A stretch of DNA of 20,964 nucleotides from JALZAH01 sp051000755 (GCA_051000755.1 JBPCNZ010000003.1:1-20964); one strand, 5' to 3'; numbered from the stretch's first letter, positions 7,154-15,347 are shown. A program made the numbers and translations. Notes: generated from the letters alone by a model not told the origin.

Positions 7154-8083
7154 GTGCCTGCCAGCCGATCCCGCCGCCGTGCCCGCATCTTCCCGCTCAC
7201 CCTTCCGGCCGCCGTCGGCGCCGTCGTCGGCATCCTGGGTCTGGCCGCATGCGGTTCCTCCTCGTCGTCGACCTCGTCGTCGGCCAAGGTGTCCGGCCCG
7301 GTCGATGTGGCCTACGCCGGTTCTTTCGAGAAGTTGGTCAACTCCACCCTGGCCCCGGCGTTCGAGAAGGCGACGGGCGCCACCTTCACGGGCTACCCGG
7401 CCGGGTCCACCGCCCTGGCCAGCGCCATCAAGGGCAAGACCAAGGTCGAGGACGTGTTCCTGTCGGCATCTCTGTCGGCCAACGAGACCCTGACGGGGCC
7501 GGCCAACGGCGACTGGGTGTCGTGGTACTCGTCGCTGGCCACCGCCCCCCTGGTGCTCGGCTACAACCCGAAGTCGAAGTTCGCCGCCGACCTCAAGTCC
7601 AAGCCCTGGTACCAGGTGGTGACCGAACCGGGCTTCCTGCTGGGCCGCACCGATCCCACGCTCGACCCGAAGGGCAAGCTGTCGGTCCAGGCCCTCGACC
7701 AGGCCGCCACCTCGCAGTCGCAACCGGCCCTCGCCTCCCTGGCCACGTCGACGACCGGGGTCTTCCCCGAGGAGACCCTCGTCGGACGCCTGCAGTCCGG
7801 CAACCTCGACGCCGGGTTCTTCTACGTCCACGAGGCCAAGGCGGCCACCATCCCCACCGTCTCCCTGACCCCCGTCGACCTGTCCGCCAAGTACACGGTG
7901 ACCGTCCTCAACCGGGCCCCCGACCAGAAGGGCGCTGAGGCGTTCGTCGCCTACCTCTACTCGGCCGCCGGCCAGAAGATCCTCCGCGACGCAGGCCTGA
8001 CCCTGCCCGCGGCGCCCAAGGTGACGGGCACGACCGCCGCCGTGCCGGCGTCATTGCGCCAGGCACTGGGGGTCAAGGGCTGA
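7154..8083 (+). CDS. modA: Molybdate/tungstate ABC-transporter substrate-binding lipoprotein (ModA/WtpA-like)
   Basis: A 309-residue exported binding protein that would capture molybdate or tungstate and deliver it to the ModB-ModC fusion encoded next. It starts with arginine-rich residues, a hydrophobic signal segment about 14-32 and the lipobox LAAC with the lipid-modified Cys at 33, then a Ser-rich linker. The mature part opens with VDVAYAGSFEKLVN, the first phosphate-like oxyanion loop of the ModA/WtpA fold, followed by TFTGYPAGSTALASAIKG and EDVFLSAS, which are also typical. The second lobe contains FYVHEAKAA and ends in the usual GAEAFVAYLYSAAGQKIL. The strong start is GTG 7154. Specificity between molybdate, tungstate and related oxyanions is set by few residues and is not proven here, but its neighbours support molybdate. 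Confidence 0.9.
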   Translation: MPASRSRRRARIFPLTLPAAVGAVVGILGLAACGSSSSSTSSSAKVSGPVDVAYAGSFEKLVNSTLAPAFEKATGATFTGYPAGSTALASAIKGKTKVEDVFLSASLSANETLTGPANGDWVSWYSSLATAPLVLGYNPKSKFAADLKSKPWYQVVTEPGFLLGRTDPTLDPKGKLSVQALDQAATSQSQPALASLATSTTGVFPEETLVGRLQSGNLDAGFFYVHEAKAATIPTVSLTPVDLSAKYTVTVLNRAPDQKGAEAFVAYLYSAAGQKILRDAGLTLPAAPKVTGTTAAVPASLRQALGVKG

Positions 8084-8151
8084 GCCGCCGAGAAGTCAGC
8101 CCTGCTGCTGAGGGAACCCCTCGCCGCCCCGCCCTCATCGGGCTGGGCGGG

Positions 8152-10005
8152 TTGCTGGCCGCTTACCTGCTGGTCCCCGTGGCCCTGGTCGTCACCACCA
8201 TCGGCCAGGCCCACGCCGGCGCCGACCTGTGGTCATCGCTGCGTACCTCGCTGCTCTGCGCCACCATCGCCCTGGTCGTGATCGCCGCAGGGGGCGTGCC
8301 TCTCGGCTGGCTTCTGGCCCGCCGGCACGGTCCGGGATGGCGGGCCCTCGGGATCGCGGTGCAGTTGCCGCTGGCCCTGCCGCCGCTGGTCAGTGGGCTG
8401 CTCCTCTTACGCCTGGTGGGGCCCTACACGTGGCTCGGACGGCTCACCGGCCGTCGTCTCACCGACAGCCTGGCCGGGATCATCATCGCCCAGGTGTTCG
8501 TGGCCGCCCCCTTCGCGGTTGTCGCCGCCCGCTCGGCGTTCTCGGCGGCCGACCCGGCGTTCGATGCCGTTGCCGCCACCCTGGGGCACCGGCGCTGGTC
8601 GCGGTGGTGGCGGGTGGACGTGGCGACCGCCGGTCACGGGATCCGGGCCGGGCTGCTGCTGGCCTGGTTGCGGGCCTTCGGGGAGTTCGGAGCCACCGTC
8701 CTGCTCGCCTATCACCCCTACTCCCTGCCCGTCGACACCTACGTCCAGTTCGGCTCGACCGGCATCCCCGCCACCCAGGCGCCGGTGCTGGCCTCCGTGG
8801 CCGCGGCGATCGCCGTGGTCGCGGTGGTCGCCGCCCGCCCCCTGCGCTGGGTCCGGCCCCTCCTGGCCGCTCGGGCCCCCGCCGCGGAGATGTTTCCGAC
8901 CCCGCCCCGGCCGGTGGCCGCCGCCGCCGCCCCCCTGTCGTTCTCCCTCCGCGCCTCGCTGGGCGCCTTCAACCTGGACGTCGCCCACCGGCCGGGCGCG
9001 GCCCGCCTGGCCTTGCTCGGTCCCTCAGGGGCGGGGAAGTCCCTCACCCTCTCCCTCCTCGCCGGCGTCCGGCACCCGACCTCGGGCTGGGCCCGGTTGG
9101 GCGACGAGGTGCTGACCGAGCGGCCCAGCGAGGAGCGCCGGGTCGGCTACGTGCCCCAGAGCGGCGCCCTGTTGCCCACCGTGACCGTCTGGGGCCAGGC
9201 CACCTTCGGCGTCCACACCGATCCCGGGGTGGCCGCCTGGTGGTTGGATCGCCTCGGTCTGGCCGGGCTCGACGGGCGCTACCCCGGTTCCCTCTCGGGC
9301 GGTCAGGCCCAACGGGTGGCCCTGGCCCGGGCCCTGGCATCGGACCCCCGACTGTTGCTCCTCGACGAGCCTCTCTCCGCCCTCGACACCCCGACCCGGC
9401 GGGCCTTGCGGGCCGAGCTCCGAGAGGTGCAGCTCGACACCGGCATCCCCAGCGTGGTCGTCACCCACGACGCGGAGGAAGCAGCCGTCCTGGCCGACGA
9501 GATCATCGTCATCGACCATGGCGTCGTGCTGGCGGCCGGCACCACCCGGGCCCTGTTCGGCCGGCCCCCGTCCCTCGCCGTCGCCGCTCTGCTGAGCGTC
9601 GACAACGTCCTTCCCGGTGCCGTTCTCCCACCACTCCTTCTCGCGACCCTGCCCTCTCCATCCTCGTCGTTGCCGCTCCCGTCAGGCGACGGGGTCCTCG
9701 GCGAAGAGCTCCTGTGGTCCGTCCCCCCCGAAGGAGTCGTCGTCGGGCCCGCGGGGCGCTTCGCCGCCACCGTTGCCGACCTCTGCGACCTCGGCCGTCT
9801 GGTCGAGGCGACGCTGGTCCTCGAGACCGGCCAGCGGCTGCGCAGCCGGCACCCCTCCGCGGCCGACGTGGCCCCTGGCCAGGCCTGCCGTGTCGAGCTC
9901 GAGGGGGTGGAGGTGTGGTGGGCGTCGCCGGCCGACAGCGGCGGTCCCGGGCGTGATGGGTCCGGGCGTGACGGGCTCAGCCCGACGCTGGAAGCTCGAC
10001 CGTGA
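8152..10005 (+). CDS. modBC: Molybdate ABC transporter, ModB permease fused to ModC ATPase
   Basis: One polypeptide combines the membrane and ATP-hydrolysing parts of the molybdate importer. Residues (from TTG 8152) about 1-235 form the permease, with the EAA-type loop AATLGHRRWSRWWRVDVA at 141-158. From about 265 comes the ATPase: Walker A GPSGAGKS 290-297, Q-loop Q336, signature LSGGQ 381-385, Walker B LLLLDEP 401-407 and switch His439. The tail about 535-595 looks like the MOP/TOBE domain usual in ModC. The start is unsettled: TTG 8152 would trim the first helix, while the frame is open back to a CTG at 8080 that overlaps the modA stop (CTGA) and would give a full helix preceded by a basic segment (REVSPAAEGTPRRP). 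The 3' end overlaps the convergent regulator gene by 29 bases. Confidence 0.92.
   Translation: MLAAYLLVPVALVVTTIGQAHAGADLWSSLRTSLLCATIALVVIAAGGVPLGWLLARRHGPGWRALGIAVQLPLALPPLVSGLLLLRLVGPYTWLGRLTGRRLTDSLAGIIIAQVFVAAPFAVVAARSAFSAADPAFDAVAATLGHRRWSRWWRVDVATAGHGIRAGLLLAWLRAFGEFGATVLLAYHPYSLPVDTYVQFGSTGIPATQAPVLASVAAAIAVVAVVAARPLRWVRPLLAARAPAAEMFPTPPRPVAAAAAPLSFSLRASLGAFNLDVAHRPGAARLALLGPSGAGKSLTLSLLAGVRHPTSGWARLGDEVLTERPSEERRVGYVPQSGALLPTVTVWGQATFGVHTDPGVAAWWLDRLGLAGLDGRYPGSLSGGQAQRVALARALASDPRLLLLDEPLSALDTPTRRALRAELREVQLDTGIPSVVVTHDAEEAAVLADEIIVIDHGVVLAAGTTRALFGRPPSLAVAALLSVDNVLPGAVLPPLLLATLPSPSSSLPLPSGDGVLGEELLWSVPPEGVVVGPAGRFAATVADLCDLGRLVEATLVLETGQRLRSRHPSAADVAPGQACRVELEGVEVWWASPADSGGPGRDGSGRDGLSPTLEARP
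9948..9977 (+). repeat. Two-copy 15-bp repeat at the 3' end of the modBC fusion
   Basis: CGGGCGTGATGGGTC is followed directly by CGGGCGTGACGGGCT, encoding the GRDGSGRDG-type tail of the transporter. It ends where the convergent regulator gene ends and probably reflects a local duplication in a dispensable tail. Confidence 0.6.
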
Positions 10006-10384
10006 CGTTGGTGGCCTTGACCGAGGCCACGGCCAGCACCCCGGGAGCCAGCCCTAGCTGATCGGCCGCTTCCCGACTCATCAGCGACACCACCCGGAAC
10101 GGCCCGGCGGCCATCTCCACCTGGGCCATCACCTTGTCTTTGGTGACCTTGGTGACAATGCCCGTCAGCCGGTTGCGGGCCGAGTGACCGGCCATGACGC
10201 CCACGTCGGGGTCATCGGCCAGCGAAGACGCCAGGGCGGCGAGATCCTCCCCAGCCACGGTGCGCCGCCCCGCCCCATCGCGCTCCACCGGCAGTCGGCC
10301 GCTGTCAGCCCACCGCCGGACCGTGTCGGGGCTGACCCCGAGCAGGTGGGCAGCCTGACTGATGCGGTAGGAGGGCACGAACAC
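9977..10384 (-). CDS. Helix-turn-helix regulator with C-terminal MOP (molybdate-binding) domain
   Basis: A 135-residue protein joining an excisionase/MerR-like helix-turn-helix (about 6-45, RISQAAHLLGVSPDTVRRWADSGRLP...) to a molbindin-type MOP domain (about 68-133, with NRLTGIVTKVTKDKVMAQVEM and the closing GVLAVASVKATNVTVE). MOP domains bind molybdate or tungstate, so this is probably a metal-responsive regulator of the adjacent transporter and cofactor genes. It converges on modBC (29-base overlap) and diverges from xdhC. A perfect palindrome, GGATCG-TAG-CGATCC, begins two bases upstream of the GTG start and is a natural operator candidate. GTG 10384 has no ribosome-binding site; GTG 10378, two codons later, is an alternative. 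A binding or storage role without DNA binding is possible but less likely given the HTH. Confidence 0.9.
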   Translation of the reverse strand: MFVPSYRISQAAHLLGVSPDTVRRWADSGRLPVERDGAGRRTVAGEDLAALASSLADDPDVGVMAGHSARNRLTGIVTKVTKDKVMAQVEMAAGPFRVVSLMSREAADQLGLAPGVLAVASVKATNVTVELPASG

Positions 10385-10385
10385 T

Positions 10386-10400
10386 GGATCGTAGCGATCC
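10386..10400. promoter_or_regulatory. Perfect palindrome GGATCG-TAG-CGATCC, candidate operator
   Basis: A 6-bp inverted repeat with a 3-base centre lies in the 77-bp spacer between the HTH-MOP regulator and xdhC, adjoining the regulator's start. On the minus strand it contains TACGAT, a -10-like hexamer, so a protein bound here would block regulator transcription. It could also influence xdhC from 62 bases upstream. Confidence 0.55.
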
Positions 10401-10448
10401 GGGCCCGTCGCCTCGTCCCGTCTGCGGGCCGAGCGCCGGCCCCGGGCC

Positions 10449-10454
10449 TACGCT
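10449..10454 (+). promoter_or_regulatory. Candidate -10 element (TACGCT) of a leaderless xdhC transcript
   Basis: TACGCT precedes the ATG at 10462 by exactly 7 bases. The intervening bases hold only a GGGG run too close to the ATG to act as a ribosome-binding site. Confidence 0.5.
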
Positions 10455-10461
10455 CGGGGCG

Positions 10462-11520
10462 ATGACTGACGTTGCCAACACCGACTCCCTCGTGGCCGTG
10501 GCCGGCTGGCTGGCCCAGGGTCACCCGGCCATCGTGGCCCGGGTCACCGCCATAGCCGGGTTCTCCACCTGGCCCGGCGAGGAGCTCATCGCCGTGGACG
10601 GTGACGGGACCCGGCACGGCGCCATCCTGGGCCGTCCCGGATCCGACACCATCGGCCGGCGCAGCGCCGAGCTGCTGGCCGCCGGGGCTGAGGCCGGCCT
10701 CGACACCCTCACCGTGGAGATCCACGGGGCGGAGGTCATCGAGGCCGGCATGTCCTGCGGGGGCAGCGCCGAGGTTCTCCTCCAGCCGGCGTCATCCATA
10801 CCCGCCGGCCTGTGGTCTGCCCTGAGCCGCCGGGCGCCGGCCGCCCTCATCACCAGGATCGAGGGGCCCACCGCCGGACCGCCGTCCATGGTGGTCACCG
10901 CCGATGGTCGCTGGTCGGGTGCCCTGGCCGTCGGCGAACCCGACGCCCTGGCCGCCGAGGCCGCCGCCCTCCTGACCGGAGGCCAGAGCACCACCCGGCG
11001 GGTGGAGGACGGCGCCGGCGTGGTCCTCATCGAGAGCTGGGTGCCCGCCCCCCGCCTGGTTGTGGTGGGCGAGGGAGACCTGGTCGACGCCATCGATGCC
11101 CAGGCCGCTCTTCTCGGCTGGGAGTCGCAGGCCGCTCCCGATCTGGGGTCGGTGACCGACGCCCTGGCGTGGGCCGGCTCGTCAGCTGCGGTCATCATCC
11201 TCAGCCACGATCCGCATCTCGACGTGCCCGCTCTCCGCCTGGCCCTGGCCGGCGACGCGCCCTACGTGGGCGCCATGGGGTCTCGCCGCACCCAGTCCCG
11301 CCGCCTCGAGCGACTGGCCGCCGACGGGGCGACCGACGAGGAGGCGGGCCGCATCCACCGCCCCATCGGCCTCGACCTCGGGGGCCGGGGCGCAGCCGAG
11401 GTGGCGCTGGCCATCGCCGCCGAGATCCTCGCCGGGCGCTGTGGGCGCGACGGCCGTCCCCTCCGTGACCGCACCGGTCCCATCCACGACCGGCCCGGCT
11501 CCTCGTCCTCGTCCTCCTAG
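10462..11520 (+). CDS. xdhC: XdhC/CoxI-family protein (molybdenum cofactor insertion or sulfuration)
   Basis: A 352-residue protein of the XdhC family, which binds molybdenum cofactor and helps supply its sulfurated form to xanthine-dehydrogenase-type enzymes. The N-terminal XdhC domain has the hallmark SCGGSAEVLLQP around C99; the C-terminal Rossmann-like domain (about 196-325) contains LSHDPHLDVPALRLAL, YVGAMGSRRT at 268-277 and RIHRPIGLDLGGRGAAEVAL. It therefore has both domains of the long form. The last residues are a run of serines after a low-complexity Arg/Pro stretch. Neighbours are molybdate uptake genes and the MOP regulator, but no molybdoenzyme is in view, so its client enzyme must be elsewhere. 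The end converges with pgi across a 76-base spacer. Confidence 0.92.
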   Translation: MTDVANTDSLVAVAGWLAQGHPAIVARVTAIAGFSTWPGEELIAVDGDGTRHGAILGRPGSDTIGRRSAELLAAGAEAGLDTLTVEIHGAEVIEAGMSCGGSAEVLLQPASSIPAGLWSALSRRAPAALITRIEGPTAGPPSMVVTADGRWSGALAVGEPDALAAEAAALLTGGQSTTRRVEDGAGVVLIESWVPAPRLVVVGEGDLVDAIDAQAALLGWESQAAPDLGSVTDALAWAGSSAAVIILSHDPHLDVPALRLALAGDAPYVGAMGSRRTQSRRLERLAADGATDEEAGRIHRPIGLDLGGRGAAEVALAIAAEILAGRCGRDGRPLRDRTGPIHDRPGSSSSSS

Positions 11521-11596
11521 GACTCGGAGGGGCGTCGGGTGGCCGGGGCCGGCCGTGTCGTTGGGTCGGCGGGTGCGGTCGCCGGCGGCCGCCCGC

Positions 11597-13231
11597 TCAG
11601 CGCCGGCGCCCGTCCCGGTATCGGCGGATGAGGGCGTTGGTGGAGCTGTCGTGGTCGAGGCCCGGTTCGGACTCCGAGGTGAGCTGGGGCACGATCCTGC
11701 CGGCCAGGGCCTTGCCCAGCTCCACGCCCCACTGGTCGAAGCTGTCAATGCCCCAGATGACGCCCTGGGTGAGGACCTTGTGCTCGTAGGTGGCGACCAG
11801 CTCGCCCAGCACCCGGGGGGTGAGCTCGTCGGCCAGGATGGTGTTGGTCGGGTGGTTCCCGGCGAAGGTCCGGGCTGCCACCTGATCTGCGGGCACGCCC
11901 GAAGCCCGCACCTCCTCGGCGGTGCGGCCGAACGCCAGGGCCTCGGTCTGGGCGAAGAAGTTCGCCATCAGCAGGTCCTGGTGGGCTCCGACCCGGTGGT
12001 TGGAGCGGATGAACCCGATGAAGTCGGCGGGGATCAGGCGTGTCCCCTGGTGGATGAGCTGGTAGTAGGCGTGCTGGCCGTTGGTGCCGGGCGTGCCCCA
12101 CACGATGGGGCCGGTGTGGAGGTCGACCGGTTCCCCGTCGAGGGTGACCGACTTGCCGTTGCTCTCCATGTCCAGTTGCTGGAGGTAGGCGGGGAAGCGG
12201 GACAGGTAGTGGTTGTAGGGGAGGATGGCCTGGGTCTCGGCCCCGAACAGGTCGTTGTACCAGACGCCGATCAGGCCCAGCAGGACCGGGAGGTTGCGCT
12301 CGAAGGGGGTGGAACGGACGTGCTCGTCGACGGCATGGAACCCGGCGAGCATGTCCCCGAAGGCGGTCGGGCCGATGGCGATCATCAGCGACAGGCCGAT
12401 GGCCGAGTCGTAGGAGTAGCGGCCGCCGACCCAGTCCCAGAACCCGAACATGTTGTCGGTGTCGATCCCGAACTCGGCCACCTTGGACGCGTTGGTGGAC
12501 ACCGCCACGAAGTGCCTGGCGACGGCGGCGTCGTCGCCCAGGGCAGCCAGGAGCCACGAACGGGCCGACGTGGCGTTGGTGATCGTCTCCGCCGTCGTGA
12601 ACGTCTTGGACGCCACGATGAACAGCGTCTCCGCGGGGTCGAGGTCGGCGGTCGCCTCCCAGATGTCGTTGCCGTCCACGTTGGACACGAACCGGCAGGT
12701 GATGGACCGGTCGCCCCAGGGGACCAGGGCGTCATGGGCCATGGCTGGGCCCAGGTCGGAGCCGCCGATGCCGATGTTGACCACGTTGGTGATGGGTTTG
12801 CCGGTGTAGCCCTTCCACCCGCCGGAGCGCACGGCGTCGGCGAAACGGCCCATGCGGTCCAGCACCTCGTGCACGTCGGGGACCACGTCGCGGCCGTCGG
12901 CGACGATCCGTTGCCCGGCCGGGGCCCGGAGGGCCACGTGGAGGACCGAGCGGTCCTCGGTGACGTTGATGTGCTCGCCGGCCCACATGGCCTCGATCCG
13001 TTCGGCCAGCCCCGCCCGGCGGGCCACGGCGACGAGCAGCCCGACGGTTTCAGTGGTCAGCCGGTTCTTGGAGTAGTCCAGGTAGAGGTCGGCGGCCTCC
13101 ACGGTGAGCAACGAGGCACGGCCGGGGTCGGCGGCGAAGAGGTCCCGCAGGTGGACGCCGGCGATCTGGCCGTGATGGGCCACGAGGGCCTGCCACTCGT
13201 CGGTTTGGGAGATCCGGACGGGGTCGATCAT
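11597..13231 (-). CDS. pgi: Glucose-6-phosphate isomerase
   Basis: A 544-residue cytosolic enzyme that interconverts glucose 6-phosphate and fructose 6-phosphate, at the entry of glycolysis and gluconeogenesis. Length matches the bacterial class (about 545-550). Visible: VNIGIGGSDLGP at 151-162, the phosphate-binding SKT at 208-210, signature 1 with VGGRYSYDSAIG at 268-279, catalytic E356 in MESNGK, H387 in GQHAYYQ and signature 2 GIDSFDQWGVELGK at 494-507 ending in K507. The ATG at 13231 is chosen because it overlaps the stop of the upstream aldo-keto reductase (TGATG); the same frame is open for another 700 bases, but that part is antisense-like shadow in the reductase gene and lacks any domain. 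All catalytic residues appear intact. Confidence 0.97.
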   Translation of the reverse strand: MIDPVRISQTDEWQALVAHHGQIAGVHLRDLFAADPGRASLLTVEAADLYLDYSKNRLTTETVGLLVAVARRAGLAERIEAMWAGEHINVTEDRSVLHVALRAPAGQRIVADGRDVVPDVHEVLDRMGRFADAVRSGGWKGYTGKPITNVVNIGIGGSDLGPAMAHDALVPWGDRSITCRFVSNVDGNDIWEATADLDPAETLFIVASKTFTTAETITNATSARSWLLAALGDDAAVARHFVAVSTNASKVAEFGIDTDNMFGFWDWVGGRYSYDSAIGLSLMIAIGPTAFGDMLAGFHAVDEHVRSTPFERNLPVLLGLIGVWYNDLFGAETQAILPYNHYLSRFPAYLQQLDMESNGKSVTLDGEPVDLHTGPIVWGTPGTNGQHAYYQLIHQGTRLIPADFIGFIRSNHRVGAHQDLLMANFFAQTEALAFGRTAEEVRASGVPADQVAARTFAGNHPTNTILADELTPRVLGELVATYEHKVLTQGVIWGIDSFDQWGVELGKALAGRIVPQLTSESEPGLDHDSSTNALIRRYRDGRRR

Positions 13232-14166
13232 CAGACCCGCACCGTATCGGTGCCGAGGGCGTCGAGGACGACCAGATCGGCGTTGTCGAGGACCCAGTCG
13301 GCGGCGGCCACGTTGGCAGCGATCTGCTCGGGTCGGGTCGCCCCGGCGATCACCGAGGCCACCGGGGGGCGGGAGGCCAGAGCGGCGATGGCCAGCTCGA
13401 GGAGGGTGTGGCCCCGGTCGGCGGCGAAGCCCGCCAGCTGCTCCAGCCGGTCGAAGGTGGTCTCCTCGATGGTGCGCCCGGCCAGGCGGGTGCCGGCGGG
13501 CGGGGGCTGGTCCCGACGGTACTTCCCGCTGAGCAGGCCGTTGGCCAGCGGGAAGAACGGAAGGAAGCCGACCTCGAAGTGCTCGCACGCCTCCAGGAGC
13601 TCGGTTTCGACACCGCGCTCGAGCAGGCTGTAGTGGTTCTGGGCCGAGATCATCCGCTCGGTGCCGCCGGCGCGTGCCGTCCAGTCCGCGTCGGCCACCT
13701 GCCAGGCGGTGAAGTTGGACGAGCCGATGTAGCGGACCTTGCCCTCGGTGACCAGTTCGTCGAGGGCGTGGAGGGTCTCGGCGATGGGGGTCAGGGGATC
13801 GGGGCGGTGCAGCTGGTAGAGGTCGATGTGGTCGGTGCGCAGCCGCCGGAGGCTGTCGGTGACGGCCCGGCGGATGTAGCGGCGCCCGCCCCGGGCCGTG
13901 CCTGGTCCCTCGCCCATGTCCATGCCCCATTTGGTGGCCAGCACCACCCGGTCCCGGCGGCTGCGGAGGATCTCGCCCAGGGCCGACTCGCTGCCACCCC
14001 GGTTCCCGTAGGTGTTGGACGTGTCGAGCAGCGTCACCCCGGCGTCGAGGGCGGCGTCCACGACGGAGCGGGACGCGGCCATGTCGATGCGGCCTCCGAA
14101 GTTGTTGCAGCCGAGGCCGACGACGGAGACGGTGAGGCCTGAGCGGCCGAGCTGGCGGTAGTCCAT
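13231..14166 (-). CDS. Aldo/keto reductase
   Basis: A 311-residue NADPH-dependent oxidoreductase with a TIM-barrel fold. It begins with MDYRQLGRSGLTVSVVGLGC, typical of the family, and carries the catalytic tetrad D48, Y53 (in DTSNTYG), K79 (in ATKWG) and H120 (in YQLHRPD). The cofactor-binding end includes VIAGATRPEQIAANV. It is most like the YajO/IolS/Kvbeta type of broad-specificity reductases; the substrate is not predictable. Its stop overlaps the pgi start by one base, so pgi depends on this gene for its transcript and perhaps for translation. The promoter must lie in the 74-bp spacer shared with the divergent gene at 14241, but no clear hexamer stands out on this strand. Confidence 0.94.
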   Translation of the reverse strand: MDYRQLGRSGLTVSVVGLGCNNFGGRIDMAASRSVVDAALDAGVTLLDTSNTYGNRGGSESALGEILRSRRDRVVLATKWGMDMGEGPGTARGGRRYIRRAVTDSLRRLRTDHIDLYQLHRPDPLTPIAETLHALDELVTEGKVRYIGSSNFTAWQVADADWTARAGGTERMISAQNHYSLLERGVETELLEACEHFEVGFLPFFPLANGLLSGKYRRDQPPPAGTRLAGRTIEETTFDRLEQLAGFAADRGHTLLELAIAALASRPPVASVIAGATRPEQIAANVAAADWVLDNADLVVLDALGTDTVRV

Positions 14167-14240
14167 GCCCCAGTTTGGGACGCCGATCGCCGTGACCGCG
14201 GCGAGGTGGGGCCCGGCGGTGAGTATGTTGTGATCCCGCT

Positions 14241-15302
14241 ATGGCGCTCGCCGGCCGTTCCCCTCATCGAGATGGGGGCCGGAGGCTTCTGGTCGCCGGC
14301 ATCATCATCACCCTCGTGGTCGTCATCATCGACGCGTCCCTGAAATCGCGCTCACCGAGCGTGGCGCCACGGATGGCCGCCAGCGCCTGGGTGGACCGGG
14401 CCCTGCCCATCATCCAGGCGTCGACGACCCAGGGCCAGGAGATCGCCCGGGTCCGCACGTCGGGGGTGGGCTCGTCGTCGGCGTCGTCGCTCACCTCACA
14501 GATCGGCCAGGCCGCGGCGGCCGCCAAGCGTAGCTACCAGCAGCTCATCGTCCTCAAGCCCCCCGACCAGCTCGTGGGGGCCGCGGGGTTGCTCGAGGCC
14601 TCGCTGCTGGTGCGCTCCCAGGCCGCGGCGGCGATGGCCCAGGCGCTGACCATGGAGTTGGGCAATGGCGCCCCCTCGGGCAACGATCCCCAGGTGGGAG
14701 CGCTCACCACCGTGGGCCAGGACTTCCAGGTCTCCGATCGCGCCTATTCGCTCTTTGCCCAACGCCTGCCCGCGGTCGGGGTCAAGGCCCCGTCGTCGTC
14801 ATGGGTGAGCGATCCCTCCCAGTACGAGGCGGGCAACATCCAGGTCTTCCTCGCCAGCCTCCGCAACGCCCAGTCCGGGATTCCGGTCCATCAGCTCACC
14901 GTCGCCTCGGTGACCCTGACCCCGTCGCCGTTGAACACCGTCGGCGGCGTCGAGGTGCTGATCCCCACCAACCAGGTATCGGCGTCGGTGGTGGTGGCCA
15001 ACACCGGCACCGAACGGGAGAACCTGCTCGGCGTGCAGGCCTCCATCTCCCCGTCTGCGGGCAACGCCGTGTTCAAGCAGGTCATCAGCCTGCCACCCGG
15101 GGCGGCCTTCAACGCCCAGCTCGGGCCCCTCAACCCTCAGCCCGGGGCGGTCGTCACCCTGACCGTCACGGTCACCCCGCCGCCCGGTTCGCCGACCTCG
15201 ATGGTCACCAAGGTCGTCACCTTCATGACCACCCCGCCGACGCCGACCACGCCGTCGACCACCGGCGGGGGCACCGGCCCCACCACCACAGGCCTCGGAT
15301 GA
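14241..15302 (+). CDS. Hypothetical membrane-anchored extracytoplasmic protein
   Basis: I do not recognise this 353-residue protein. A basic N-terminus is followed by one transmembrane segment (about 16-32) lacking an obvious cleavage site or lipobox, so it is probably anchored with the rest outside. Residues about 45-190 are Ala-rich and look helical (IGQAAAAAKRSYQQLIVLKP, then RSQAAAAMAQALTMEL). From about 215 a beta-rich segment (VEVLIPTNQVSASVVVANTG, later VVTLTVTVTPPPG) resembles a small Ig/CARDB-like domain. The tail is Thr/Pro/Gly-rich, as in cell-surface proteins. A TATGTT hexamer at 14224-14229 could be its -10 element. Convergent with the SDR gene, separated by 45 bases. It may be a surface adhesion or envelope-stabilising protein, but no function can be assigned. 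Confidence 0.85.
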   Translation: MALAGRSPHRDGGRRLLVAGIIITLVVVIIDASLKSRSPSVAPRMAASAWVDRALPIIQASTTQGQEIARVRTSGVGSSSASSLTSQIGQAAAAAKRSYQQLIVLKPPDQLVGAAGLLEASLLVRSQAAAAMAQALTMELGNGAPSGNDPQVGALTTVGQDFQVSDRAYSLFAQRLPAVGVKAPSSSWVSDPSQYEAGNIQVFLASLRNAQSGIPVHQLTVASVTLTPSPLNTVGGVEVLIPTNQVSASVVVANTGTERENLLGVQASISPSAGNAVFKQVISLPPGAAFNAQLGPLNPQPGAVVTLTVTVTPPPGSPTSMVTKVVTFMTTPPTPTTPSTTGGGTGPTTTGLG

Positions 15303-15347
15303 CGATCGGATGGATGCTCTCGGAGGGGCCAGCCTGGGTGTCCCACC

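Noticed and set aside
11441..13633. 730-codon plus-strand open frame opposite pgi
   Set aside because: Gly/Val/Asp-rich antisense reading of a clearly conserved enzyme gene, caused by high GC content.
13232..13930. Extension of the pgi frame to 13930
   Set aside because: Arg/Pro/His-rich shadow of the aldo-keto reductase; ATG 13231 gives the normal family length.
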